Shown: positions 1-11,790 of the stretch, in pieces | Layout of the letters: every line of letters starts with the position of its first letter | How positions within the stretch are numbered: the first letter of the stretch is position 1 | Source of the DNA: Pithys albifrons albifrons | Taxonomy: Eukaryota > Chordata > Aves > Passeriformes > Thamnophilidae | Reading direction: 5' to 3' | Assembly: GCF_047495875.1 (NCBI RefSeq) | Contig: NC_092459.1 | Span: 8,994,965 to 9,058,964 of the forward strand | Length of the DNA: 64,000 nucleotides | The notes under the pieces: generated by a model | What the model saw: the letters and a program-made list of their open reading frames with translations, nothing else | Databases searched by the model: none | Told to the model about the DNA's origin: nothing | Program-made: the position numbers and the translations under genes

Positions 1-345
1 CCGCACTGTGCCTGAGAGGTGTCGCCTTCCCTTGCAGCGGGTCCCACTCCGCACTCCGCGGTCCCACACTGTGCCTGAGAGGTGTCGCCTCGCCTCGGGG
101 AGGTTCGGCTCCGCTGCCGGGGGTCCCGCACGGCTCATTCCTGGGCGGTCAGCGCTCCCCAGAAGTCCCGCTCTGCGCCCAGGGGATCCTGCTCCGTGGC
201 TGCGGGAGATCCCGCGCCCAAGGTTCCCTCTTCTCTCCCGGAGCGTTCCCGCACTTTGCCCGTCGGTCCCGCACCGCATCCGCGGCGTCCCGCAACGCTC
301 CCGGGGAGTCCCTGCTCCGTGCCCTCGGGAGTCCCGCACCCACCG
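1..345. repeat. Degenerate GC-rich minisatellite (GTCCCGCAC-like units)
   Basis: A 24-base stretch containing CTGTGCCTGAGAGGTGTC occurs at 4-27 and again at 67-90, a period of 63 bases. Shorter GTCCCGC/TCCCGCAC motifs recur near 39, 59, 126, 166, 245, 264, 287 and 331, with irregular spacing. This reads as a decayed tandem array inside the CpG island. Confidence 0.6.
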
Positions 346-690
346 CATCCATTCCCCGGAGCACGCGTTGGGACCTGGCTGCGCCGGTCCCTCCCATAGC
401 CACCTACCAGGCACCCCGAGGCAGCTCCCCGCTGTCCCACGGCTCGGGGGGAGGTGCGGGAGAGGGGCAGCCCGTGTGGAGGGGCGATGCTGCCGGGGCG
501 GACCGGGCTGGAGGTGGTCTCGTTTTTCCCCGGGCTGCAGCAGCGCTGCGGAGCAGAACCTGCCGCTGCCGCCGGTCCCCGCGCTCTGGGATGCGGGAAT
601 GCCACCTTCCCGCTTTTGTGCGGCGGCGGGGCCGGGACTGCGCGAACAGTGACAGAGCGAAGGGATTGATCTGCCATTGATTCCTACCGC
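1..690. promoter_or_regulatory. CpG-rich island, possible promoter of a gene to the left
   Basis: This block is far richer in G+C and CpG than anything else in the window, and it stops abruptly near 690 where AT-rich sequence begins. Long open frames on both strands are expected in such GC-rich DNA and are not evidence of coding. In vertebrates KCNS3 neighbours MSGN1 and has the same orientation as GEN1 and MSGN1. Here it would therefore lie to the left on the minus strand, with its promoter facing this edge. A CpG-island promoter for KCNS3 is an inference from gene order only. The block also contains a degenerate minisatellite, listed separately. Confidence 0.45.
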
Positions 691-3600
691 CCGTCTGCTG
701 AAGTGGCACATACACGGCTTGATTTGCCGGAGGTGCAGCCTGAGATGCGGAGTGTCCCCTGCACGCTGCAGAGGGAAGTAATTAGTTTTCAATATTATGC
801 CCGAAAGTAGTTGTCTCTGTTAATGCTCAGTTCTGCCCGAGTTAAAGGCAGAGGCAATGGGAAGCCAGGCCAGTGTAACTCCAAAGCACAGCTGCATCAA
901 CCTTTCAGGATTAAACATTTTATCTGTTCCATGGGTATCATTTTGAAAATTGCCAAAGATAAACTTGGTTACAAATTTTGACACAAAAAAAAAAATATTG
1001 TTTGCACTTTTGCCAAACTTTTCAAAACTTTTCACTAAAAAAATCGTCATCTAAACTATTGACATCATCATAAACAACTGCAGGATTTGGGGGGAAAAAA
1101 TTTGCTTTGTAACTATTTCTGACAATTTTTTTCCCAATCAATTTTACCTTGAAAAAAATCATGCACAAATATTGATGAAAATTCTGGGGTTTGGGGGGAG
1201 ATTTATTTGTGAAGGGTTTTTCTAGAATTTATTAAATGTTTTAAGAAAAGAATTCGGCCACCTCTTGCTTTGGAGTCGACATAAATATTTATCATGCTGT
1301 TGTGTTTCTGGTAATAATTTTTTAATCTTACACGAGTCTCCAGTTTTGAAGACTAAGGAGAGTGGGAATCCTAAGAGAATACATTTCTCTCTGGTTGTGT
1401 TTACTGGTATTCCCTGAAGATACTATTGCTGTGCAGAAACGGTTCTTTTTATTATGAGTTATGGTGTATAATTGCATTAATAAATTAATTTTTATCACAT
1501 TTCTCTTTCATTAATTATAGACGTTTTAATCACTACAGAATATGGCTTGTCCAGGTATTATATCAACCCTTCAGTGTTGTGCACAACAATCTGCATGTAT
1601 GCTAAATGTCTTTTTCAAAAAGCATAATTAACAAGCAGTGTATTAAGATCCAAAGTAATGACTTGCACAGAATGGCATTTACTTACAGAAAGTTTGTGGA
1701 AAAGCCATGCACTGAGTGCAAAGTGAGTTCCTCAGAAATGTTCAAATACAAGAATGTGAACAGAATACTTCCTGAGGATAAATGAGGTCATCTTAGTGGG
1801 TCATTTGGAGATTTCAGCATAAAATTTGAAAGATCTTGCAGAAATATTATTACTGAATTTTGGAAATGATACTGCAGCACAGCAGCCCGTCAGATGGTTA
1901 CACAACCTCAGTCATCACAGGCAAGAATGTGAGATGCTGAAAATTGGCTGGGAAGATGAGTAGCAGCTCTCTGGGCAGCACAGACACATACATTTCTATA
2001 ACACACAGTGATATCTTTAGTGACAGAGTGGGGAAGTGATAGGCTCATTGCTGTGTTGACACACCTGGTGACACTGGTGACCCTATTCTCAGTCACTGCT
2101 GTGGGACTGGATGTGTCCCATGATCCTACTCTGCCTGGTAGGGAGGGCAGAAACATGCTCTCTTGGCTTCTCATCAAGCCTGTCAAGCTGCAACCTGCAT
2201 TATCATAACTTAGAGCTCCTTACATCAGCATGATCTTGCATTGCTCTTTTCTAAACAACCGACTCAGTCCCTTGGGGGCAGCACATTTAGAAATGCCAGT
2301 TCTCTTCTCCCAGTGTTCTGCAGGCTCAGGCATCTTCTCTGTCTGCATCAAGAAATGTCACGAGGCTTACGAATTGCGTTTATTTTTGTATTTGATGCAT
2401 CATGGTTTCTTTTCACATAAGCAGTGCCTGAGCACTGAGCTGTCTGAAGGAGCATCTTCCCTTACAAAGCAATTTTCCACGTGCTTCCTCTAAAACATAG
2501 CAACTCTCTTGAGCTGTGATTATGCTTTTACAGAGAGGTGACTTGGGGGTTTTTGACAGGTTTTAGCAACTTCATTTTAAAACATGCCTGGACTCAATCA
2601 ACCAGAGAGGTGTCACTTCTATCTTCCCAATGCAGAAAGACTTATTGGTAGCTATTTAGGGTTGGCATGAGCTTAGCTCCTGGCAGTGAGGCAAAGAGTT
2701 GAAGGGAAGTCTAGGCTGTGACACCATCACCTTTGTTGCACCGCAGTGGTTTATAATATGTTTATAATGGTGCTAACTGTTGCTCACCAGCTTAAAAGGA
2801 TTGTGAGACAAAGACTGTTAGGAAAAGTGGCATATATGAGACTGGCCCAAGATCAACCAGAAATATTTGTATTCAGGAACAAATCATTACCAAGTGTCCA
2901 GAGTAGTTTTTACAACTATTAACTCCTTCAAAGCTGCTGGCAATAAGTTAACTCAAGACAAAATTGTTGTTTTAAATCACTCTTAAGATAAGATTTTTCA
3001 ACGGTGGAGTGAATGGAGTGAGAAGCTTGATCCAGTGAACATATGGCTACATCAGAAGGGATTGTGACCGCCCATAAAAATGGCTTGCATCCTTTTTATG
3101 GCTCTCTAAAACATGAAGGCAGCCTATCCAAAGTCAAGATGCCACTGACTAATCTAAACTGGAAACAACAATACCCTGAGCACTGTTTTGCATGTGTTTG
3201 TTGTGTTTGTGTAATGTTGCCATCCCTAGGGGCTGGCTACTTCCCCCACTATTTGTCTTCTTCCTTGAATTGCCTTCATCCAACCAAATTCTGTCAGCAG
3301 TTGCACCAGGGGGACCCCATTAAAGACAAATGGGCTCAGTGTTCTTCCTCCACAAATGCTCATAATTGAAGCTGCACAGCTGTGGGACAAAGTGGGAGTA
3401 ACTCTGCCTTAGGTACTTTCTTGGGGAGAGTGGAAAAAAAAGGCGATTAGAATGCCAATTCTTCTGTCAGCAAGAGCTGAATCTGAACTATTCTGTCTGC
3501 TGCAATCACACCCATCCAGCCCACAGGAGGTCACATGGCACACCACTTCCAGTCCCTGCAATGCTTGCTGATGACCATCCACAGCCACTACACCAGTGGG

Positions 3601-6600
3601 CACAAGGGTTGCCAGTTGCCACACAACAACCCCTATGAATCACAGCATCTCATTCTCCCACTTAACGCATTCCTCAGTACAGGACTCTGGGTTTCATTTT
3701 CACCCTGGCTGGATGAAAACTGTTTCATCCAATTGAGTTTTACATTGGGTTTGTTACATCCAGAGGCTCAGTCCTGCCTGTCATACAAATCAGAGGAACT
3801 ACTGTTGGAGTATCACAGATGAGATACAGATTGGAAACTGAGCCCTCTTGTACTTGCTTTTGTATTCCAGAGCGGGGAGCTGTATTATGCTCTTTTGCTT
3901 TAAGAAGATCAGTGGGAATTTACAACTTTTGCAATTTAGTTCAAGAAGATAAACTTTCTCTGTGAATGGCAGTGCCCTTCCTTAATTAGCCAGAGAAGAT
4001 AACTTCATATAATGCAATATAGTGCCTTCAATTCACTAAACAGCATATTTCTGATTATAACAAAGTATTACTCATAGAAAGTAAAAGAGTTTCAAGGGGT
4101 TTGTGAGGCAGCATGACCCAGAAACTTGAGGAAACACTGAATCTCCTGGAGAGCCAGGTACAGAACTTAGAGCTCTGGAGGTTTTCTTACTCTTTTTTAA
4201 TGCTGAATTTGTTAGTAAAGTATGAGCAGTCAGGGGAGAATACTGTATTTGAATTTAAAAGCATCTGCAAATGTTGCTAGGAATATGTGAACCATTAGAG
4301 ATCATCAGTCAAGCAGAAGGTAAGAAATTTATCAGTGTCAGCTGCTCCCTGGTTACCAGGCTAGTGGCACAGTTCTTAGAGAAGTCAAAAGTACATGTGC
4401 ATTAAGCATATTCCATTCTGAAAAGTATGTTTTCCATTCATTCTGAAAACATATTAACACAGAACCTTGTTTAATGGAACACGACAGACAGTAAGTTACT
4501 GAATTACTACTCAGTGAGGTAGGTGGGAAATTCCTGGTGCCTTTCCTGACTCAAACTAATATGAAATTGCAGTGTGACCTGTAGCAGAATAGGTCTAAAG
4601 TAGGGCCTTGCAAGCATAATAAATGCTTCAATAAATGACAATTTCTATGGAAATGCTGAATGCAGCAGCTATCATTACACAGGCTACCAATACAGTAATT
4701 ACACTTGAGATATGTAATCTAGCTTGCCTGTCACAGCTGAATTCCTACTTACAACAAATGCAATGGGCTTTACAGAGCTATGCCTTTTTAAAAATGAATT
4801 TGAAAGTGGGGTTATGAAGGTAAAAGAAGACAAGGTCTTTCAATGGGAAAACAATGTCTGTAAAGAATGGTGAAGATGGCTTGTATGTAATCTTTTCACT
4901 TCTCCCACACTTTTATGCTGGGGGGGTGGGGGGAGGAATGTGCTTAGGGAGATGAAGTAGAAGATGGGACCTTCTTTCTTCGATCTTCTTTCTCTTTATT
5001 TTTTCATTTCTCCTTTGCTGTCTTTCTTCTAAGTTGTCAATTCTATCACTATTTAGTAATGCTAAGGTAGTCCCTTAGGAACTTCAGTCCAGGCACATAA
5101 CTTCATTTGGGTAGTTGTGATACAATCAAGTGCAAAGGAAGAAATTCTGAAGATTGAATAAGGCAGACAAGGCTATAGAAGAAACTGAAAATCAGGGTTT
5201 GGAAGGCAAAGTAATACTAAAATGAATAGATCTGTATAAAAGCTGTTACAGTGTTTCATTTTCCTTAATTTGTAAACCTTCTTTTCTTCTATTTCTTTTC
5301 AAATCTAGTTCTACTTTCTTTTCTTTCCATTTGTTTTTTTTTCATTACTTTGCATTTCTGTTCTGCTCTCAAGTCCTTGACATGTCCAGTTCTTCCAGTT
5401 TCCATCACCACCTGTGTGGGTGAAAGATAGAATTGGAAAGATTTCCATCAATACTTCAGAGAAAAATGGGCCAGGAATCAATATTGCTATACTGGCATAA
5501 AGCACTGATTATTGCAATGTAAGAATATTTACGTCTGAAAGCATTCCACCTTGCTCTTCTCATGAATAATGAAAAAAGTTATGGCATTTTTGTGGGTCCA
5601 GGTTAGCCAAATAAAATCTTTGGAGCATATGAAGAGACTACTACATTTTCATTTCCATCTTTTGTTTACATATTGTGTTCTGGAAAAAATAGAGCACTAG
5701 AAGGTAAGAAATTTGTCCACATTTTGAAAAGCTCCTATTCTGAAGAATCAGTTGACACAACTGCCATATAAGTTCCAAAGAGGTTCAATACAGAAGTCTT
5801 TCAGTTCTGGAGACTCAGCATTTTAGTAGAAGTACATGAAGCTCAGCTATTTTCATCCCTTTGAAGGCTAGGTCTTCAGTCTAAGATAATCAGGACATTC
5901 TTCTATTTGTGACAAGTGATTTGATGTAGTCTATGTGTCCTAGTCATGCACCTGGTAAGAATATTTGTTAGTTTGGGAGTGTTAATCTTCATATGATTGA
6001 GTATAGGACAAGCTTAAGCCTAATGGCTGGACTAGAAACTTAAAATCAAAGGATTAAAAGTAATGTAAAGGAGATTTCCTTTGATTCTATTTGATTAAAG
6101 AACAGGGAAATCTCTGGTTAAAATGAGGATATTTAAATGAGTTTGGGGGTTTTGTTTTTGGGGGAGAGGGTGTTTGGTGATTTATCAGTTATAGAAGAAG
6201 CAATCCCCAAAAAAGGCAGCATCAACACAATGACTCCGAGATCATTGCAGATGAGACACTAACGTGTTCTTGAAGATAAAATCAAGAAGAAACACTGGTG
6301 TTTGAGAAGGAGTGCTTGTTCTGCCCTTAAACAAACCAATAAGCATCTTCATCACTTTAGCCACAAACTGGCTAAAAATGTCAACGCTGAGTGGGGAAAG
6401 CAGATGAAATAAGTTGTCTTACCCTGCTTTGCTGTCAGCTGTAAAGCCTGGCCTTGACACAGTCTTCTTTGGCTGCTGTCTAATTTTCCATCAAAAAGCA
6501 ATATATTCTGTTGCATTATGCTCTACAGTCTCTCTAAAAACCTTCCAGAACCCAGAATATTAACATCTTTGAAACTCCAGCTTTAAAATCACGTCAGGTC

Positions 6601-6700
6601 CAATTTCCAGCAAAGAATGATTAAGCAGGACACAGGCTGTACTGGTGGTTAACAGTGCATATAGCTGGCTTACTTTTGATATGCCTCTTTTGTGGACCCT
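691..6700. other. Intergenic, no gene recognised
   Basis: AT-rich sequence with no recognisable coding exon, RNA gene or well-preserved mobile element. The open frames present are short and lack family resemblance or splice context. A G-run with G-quadruplex potential is at about 4920-4937. A stretch near 2840-2865 faintly resembles a MIR core but is too short to call. Confidence 0.6.
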
Positions 6701-7330
6701 TGTGCTGGTTTAAAGGCGAACCAGCAGGGGAAATGAACTCACCATGAGAGGGAGATTATAAGTCAGACCTAAAATTTAATAATAATATTACAATAAAAAC
6801 ACTGACACAAAAGGGAAATTGCTTTCAACTCACAAAACCCCAGCAGTATAACCCAGTGTCCTGGGGCACAAACCCAAGGGGGTTTGTTTGCCCTTGTGCT
6901 GAGACCCCTGTGGCTCTCCCAAGTCTAGAGCAAAAGGAAATGAAAAACCTGTTGGTGCAGACGAGGGCTGTGGTCTGGGCGAGAGCGGTGATCTCCTCCT
7001 GTCAAGGTCCTGCTGCTCCTCTGAATCTGACAAGAAGTTACCAAAGTCTTCTTACCCACCACTTATGTACCCTCAGGGAGCACCCAGTCCCTCCCCCTGG
7101 GTGGGGACTCACACAATGGGTGATTAACTCTGGGAGCCAGGGGGTGTTGAGCTGTTGATGGCCCATTAGCAGCTCCGCCCCCCTCAGGCTGGGTGTGAAG
7201 GTGATAATGGCTCCCTGGGCAGCTGCTGCTAATGGCCCATTGTCCTTGGGGAATGAATAGAGGGGGTAGAATACACAGCTTTGATCACCCCCACACAGTG
7301 TCAGCTGGTCCCTCCTGCTCAACTAGGACA
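6701..7330 (-). mobile_element. Solo LTR of an avian endogenous retrovirus, 5-bp target duplication
   Basis: The element runs from TGTGCTGG at 6701 to AGGACA at 7330, so it has the TGT...ACA ends of a retroviral LTR. The five bases ACCCT lie immediately outside both ends (6696-6700 and 7331-7335), as expected for an integrase target-site duplication. Read on the minus strand it starts TGTCCTAGTT, resembling the TGTCCTGGTT start of common avian ERV LTRs, and it contains a TATA-like TACATAAG. No gag, pol or env sequence accompanies it, so it is a solo LTR. A 5-bp duplication would suit ERVL-like or gamma-like families. Confidence 0.75.
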
Positions 7331-10300
7331 ACCCTCTGTCCTTTTAGGATGCTTTTTGTATGTCAATAAGCTACATTTCACATAGCTTTATTAGCAGGGC
7401 ATATAACATGATAGCTTTTTCTGCTTAAAGCTTGGAGCAATTTCACATGGAGCAGTTCAGATGCAGAGAGAAGACAGACCTTTTGGTGAATCCATTTGCT
7501 CAGAGTTTAGACTAGAAGGAATAGAGAAAGGTGTCATTAAGGTAACTGGTCACAGCATGGCTATGAGCCCCCAACTGAAAATGACCATAAAACCTCCAAG
7601 ATATCTTCTGCAGAGATAGAGAAATTTTCATATCATTATATATACTGCTGGTGAAACTTCATCTGTATTACAGAAAAATATGGTACTAAGATGTTCAGAG
7701 GAATGGAGAGTCAAGAGTAAAATAGGATGAGAAAAGCTAGGAAGGATGCTTCAGTCCCCAAAATGAAGAGTAGCAGTGACTATGAGTTCTCCTTTTGAAA
7801 ATGAGGCAAACCCCAGGAGGTTAGTAAGAGTAAATCGGACTCAAGATCTGTACTGGTACAAAAATAAATCAATACAGCTCAAGAATACAGTCTAGATAAA
7901 AATTAGAAAATTCCCAAGTGTCAATGAAATAAAGGTCTGGAACATTCTTTCATTAGAGAGTTTGGGGGAGGAAAAAATTCTAATGGAGTGTATTTTTTGG
8001 AGCTGGTGACTGTTGTGGTCTAGAGGATTGCCTACAATAGTGGGGTACTAAATACATGGATTTATGAAGTCATAAACTTCTGAAATTTTTAAGGATATCA
8101 CTGCAAGCAAATGTGGAAACCCTCTAAATTAAAGTAATAGCATTTAACATTTACACAAAGGAAGCTGTGAATTGTGACCCTGATCAAAAATCCTTTTAAT
8201 GCTATATCCATTTTCTTGCAGTGATTAGATCAGGTGTTTTAAGAACTGCTTCCTTCAGCAGCAAACATCTATTTATATGCCCACTTTGAATGTGGAAGCA
8301 CTAGATAAACATAGATGCAAGCAATGCATCTGCTGAGATTGGACTTACTAAAGTAAAAACAGGCGGGACAACAATAAATCAGCTATGGAGCAACCTGATT
8401 CATTAATGGAAAGACAGACAAATCCCACAGCGAGCTTAAGTTCAATGGCACTGTAGCACCCTCTTGCACAAATGCAGTAAGTAGTACAGAACTCAGTAAA
8501 ATATTTATCTGTATGAATTATGGGTATTCTAACATAGTGTCAAAACATGTGCTTTCATATCCTACAGATGTATGAAAATTTTTGTATGATCCATATAAAA
8601 CTTGTATTTTTCCAGGTATTTGAGTTAAAGTAGTTGCAGGAGAATCTATTATTTTATTAATACTTTCTTGAACACCAGCCACTGCTCATTGCCTTGCACG
8701 AGGTGAAAACAACACGCAACACCTTAAGGAGATGAAGGCATTCAGAGCACATTGTGCTTTCTCAGAAGAAAATAAGCACAGTACTGCTTCCCTGCGCCAG
8801 GCTATAAAGATTCTGAAAAGGAGTTTAAAGCAAACTGCTTTGCAAATATACAGGGTTCAGTTGCTACATACAGAAGCTCTAAAATCAGTCCTGGGATATC
8901 ACGCAATGTTATCAGGCTGACAGATAGTTTTAAAAGCTCCATCAGGGTGCTGATCTTTAATTTAACCATAGCATTGAAAGAGGATCCCTTCACCTTATGT
9001 AAAATTAAGCCATATCACTAAGTGTAATTTGATTTTATTTTGAACCTTTAGTAGTCTTTTTATTTCATATTTTTATATTTTATTTATGTTATATATATTA
9101 TATTTAATATTTTATTTATTTACAAACTCTAGAATAGCATATCTTCATGCTGTTTACAGCATGGCAATAGTCCCTTAAAAAATCAAACCACTACTCCCCA
9201 GTTCTTCCCCCTGGTTCTTTCCTGGTTTTGGAGTTAGGAGACTCCTGGTAGGTTTGTTCTTACTTGGCAATATCACAGTCTCATCTTAAAAATGGACCTG
9301 CAAGTTCAGCACAGGAATGTAGGAGTTTTATAAACAGACAAGGATATGAAGCATCTAAACCCCAGTTTTCAGGAAACTTCTGTAGTAGTTACGTGCCATG
9401 TTCAAGTCACATTTTGCAGATGCCTCACTTGGGCATTCTGACTACAGCCATATCAGATGAGTAGGTGACACTGCCTGTTGTTCAAGGTTGCCAGATTCTG
9501 TCTGTCTCAGCTGTAACTGGCAGAAGTTGTCAAAAGTAAATAGTTTGAAAAATTCCTCTCAGTAGCAGTGCATTATCTCTATATATGGTCCCTTAACCCT
9601 TGCCAAAACAACCCAGCTCCTCTCATTGTGGCCAGTTGTGCCAGGACGGATTTAAGGGAACTGAAAAAAAATTGTGCTTTCTTCTAACAGTAGTGCAGTT
9701 GTCCAATTCAGTCCACAGCATAGCCCCAGAAAAAGCCAAAATGATATTCCTATGGGGTCAGCACCTTGCAACATGAAGACAGAAAGGTTTACCAGATCAT
9801 GGGAAACAAGCAGGGAAAATGTTAATGCAATTTTCCTGCTGTGGGCAATGCCTAGTCAAACCACAATCTATTCTAAATATTCCAAATAAGCTAATAAATA
9901 AGTATTTTCATTAAAATACACTAAAAGCACTCAAATTCTTCAAGAACCTCTAATTTTACATCTGCTCTAAAACCTATAATTTTGTGGACCTAAATAATGA
10001 AATTACAGCCAGAACCTGTTCAGACCTTGATCATGGGTCATGCAACACCAGCTTTGCTCTAATTGGTCTATGCTGATTTCCAAGGAACAATTTCTAGGTT
10101 CCTATGAAAATAGTAAGATCATAATAAAATATTCAGCTGTTTGATAAATTGTTGGGGTTTTTTTCACAACCAGTTTCTGCTGCTTTTAAAATTGAGGCAG
10201 AAAATACTTGGCATTTTCAGTAGAAAATACTGAGCCTTCACGTGAAATAAGGGTCAATTTACGATTTTTTTTGTATTAGACTCAAATTCTGAAATCTTAG

Positions 10301-10593
10301 TGGATAAGTATTTTGTGTCACCAAAGTGAAATTAAGAAGCAAAACATGTAAGTCTAGGTCAAACCAAAACAGTATTCAGAGAGAGTATATTGTTTTTCCT
10401 GAATGGCTCATGGCTAATTGGATTTAGTGTTGGCTAATTTAGTGTTGGCTAAAGGTGACTTCCCCACTCCTCTCCACCCTGGGATTTCAGCATCACCCTG
10501 ACTCCTTTAACTGTAATTTTAATTACCATAGAGTAAGTCTTTTCAGCAAGATGACATCACTAGCTATATTAAAACTTACCATGACTTATGGAC
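7331..10593. other. Intergenic, no gene recognised
   Basis: No coding exon or structured RNA was recognised. A very AT-rich tract (TTTTATATTTTATTT-like) spans about 9055-9120. A 15-base unit, TTTAGTGTTGGCTAA, is duplicated in tandem at 10423-10452. Confidence 0.6.
10423..10452 (+). repeat. Two-copy 15-bp tandem duplication
   Basis: TTTAGTGTTGGCTAA at 10423-10437 is followed directly by an identical copy at 10438-10452. The identity suggests a recent slippage duplication. Confidence 0.85.
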
Positions 10594-10862
10594 TGTTGTG
10601 GTTTAGGAATGGTACTCCCCAGTTTAGTGCTCCCACTGAGCAATTCACTGGAAACAGTAATGAGATAGAAAAATGAACAGTAACAGCAACAATATTAATA
10701 ACAAAAGAGTGATTCATATGTAAAATGCTCACCCCAACCTGACCACAGCCATGTGACTCCAACTGGTCCCTCCAGCTTGGAGCTTATCCCAGTCCCTCTG
10801 ACACAGGGTCCTGGCCACGGCTACTGCAAAAAATTAACCCTGTCCTGGCCCAAACCAGGCCA
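10594..10862 (-). mobile_element. Decayed ERV LTR remnant
   Basis: Starts TGTTGTGGTT at 10594 and ends CCAAACCAGGCCA at 10862. Read on the minus strand it begins TGGCCTGGTTTGG, close to the TGTCCTGGTTT start of avian ERV LTRs, and ends CCACAACA. No convincing target duplication flanks these ends, and the element is short for an LTR, so it is probably internally deleted or its bounds are wrong. Confidence 0.5.
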
Positions 10863-11079
10863 CTGCCATACTACCAATTGTCCATGCAGTTCCGAAATGA
10901 CCATCATCTACTGTGGTACCTCATGGAAGCTGTAGTTCAATTGCTGAATATCTTCAGTTTCTCTCCATGAAGTCTCTTATCTTGCAACATCTTCCATGAC
11001 ACCAGACAGACACTGAAGTGCACTGCAGGTGAGGAATTCTGGCAGGGGAATTTTGCCTGCTGTGGAGAGAGGTGATATC

Positions 11080-11160
11080 AAAGAATCGTAGAATCATTTA
11101 GATTGGAAAAGACCTTTCAGATCAGCCAATCCAATCCTAAAGACATTTAGTCTGTAATCT
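11080..11160 (-). mobile_element. CR1 LINE 3'-end fragment
   Basis: The sequence AGAATCGTAGAATCATTTAG followed by TTGGAAAAGACCTTTCAGATC is the reverse complement of the avian CR1 tail (GATCTCTAAGGTCTTTTCCAACC...ATGATTCTATGATT). Only the terminal part is preserved. Confidence 0.75.
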
Positions 11161-11689
11161 TCAAATGATATCACAGTACCTCAAGGAATTTCAGCCCAAC
11201 AATAAAGCAAGTTGAGCAAACCCCCTTGATTCTTCTAAGGATGAATTTCCTCTAAATTTTTCTTTCCAGACTGAAGTTCAGTTCTTCTGAAATTTCCCTT
11301 CTGCTAAGTATTTCATTATTTCATCTCGTTATTTTGGAGTAAAACAAATGTCAAACTTATTACCAGGACATAATGCCATTTTTTGACTGGAACTGGTGAA
11401 TGTTCAATGACATTTATTGCGGAATCAATAGAGGTATATGAAACACAGAACAGATGTTAGCAGTATCTCCTTAGGCCACAAAATTCTCTCTTTCCTGTAA
11501 AATTCATAATCTAGGGCAAATTTTCCATGTTGTCACCCAAAAGCAGTGTAAATCTAGGTTGATGAAATTTAAAATAATGCTGTTACTGTAAACTACAAAT
11601 GATCTTCCATACTTACACAGCCTTTTTGGTACCCATATTCTGTAGCATATGAGCAGTGTAGTGTAGTGTATGAGTCAGCCTAAAAATAC

Positions 11690-11790
11690 TGGGAAACATT
11701 ATTAACCCTGTCTTATAAATGGGGGATGTAGATACTGATGTCTAATGAGAATTCCAAGATCACTTAGAAAATCTGAAACAGAATGCCCCA
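11690..11790 (+). repeat. MIR-like ancient SINE fragment
   Basis: The run CTTATAAATGGGGGATG, then GAGAATTCCAAGATCACTTAG, follows the layout of a MIR core (CCATTTTACAGATGGGG ... GAG...AAGGTCAC). It is strongly diverged, so the call rests on motif order only. Confidence 0.35.

Noticed and set aside
8..677. Overlapping open frames of 180-214 codons on both strands at the left edge
   Set aside because: They lie in a CpG-rich repeat block, show Pro/Arg/Ser-rich repetitive translations and match no family. Open frames on both strands are expected from such composition.
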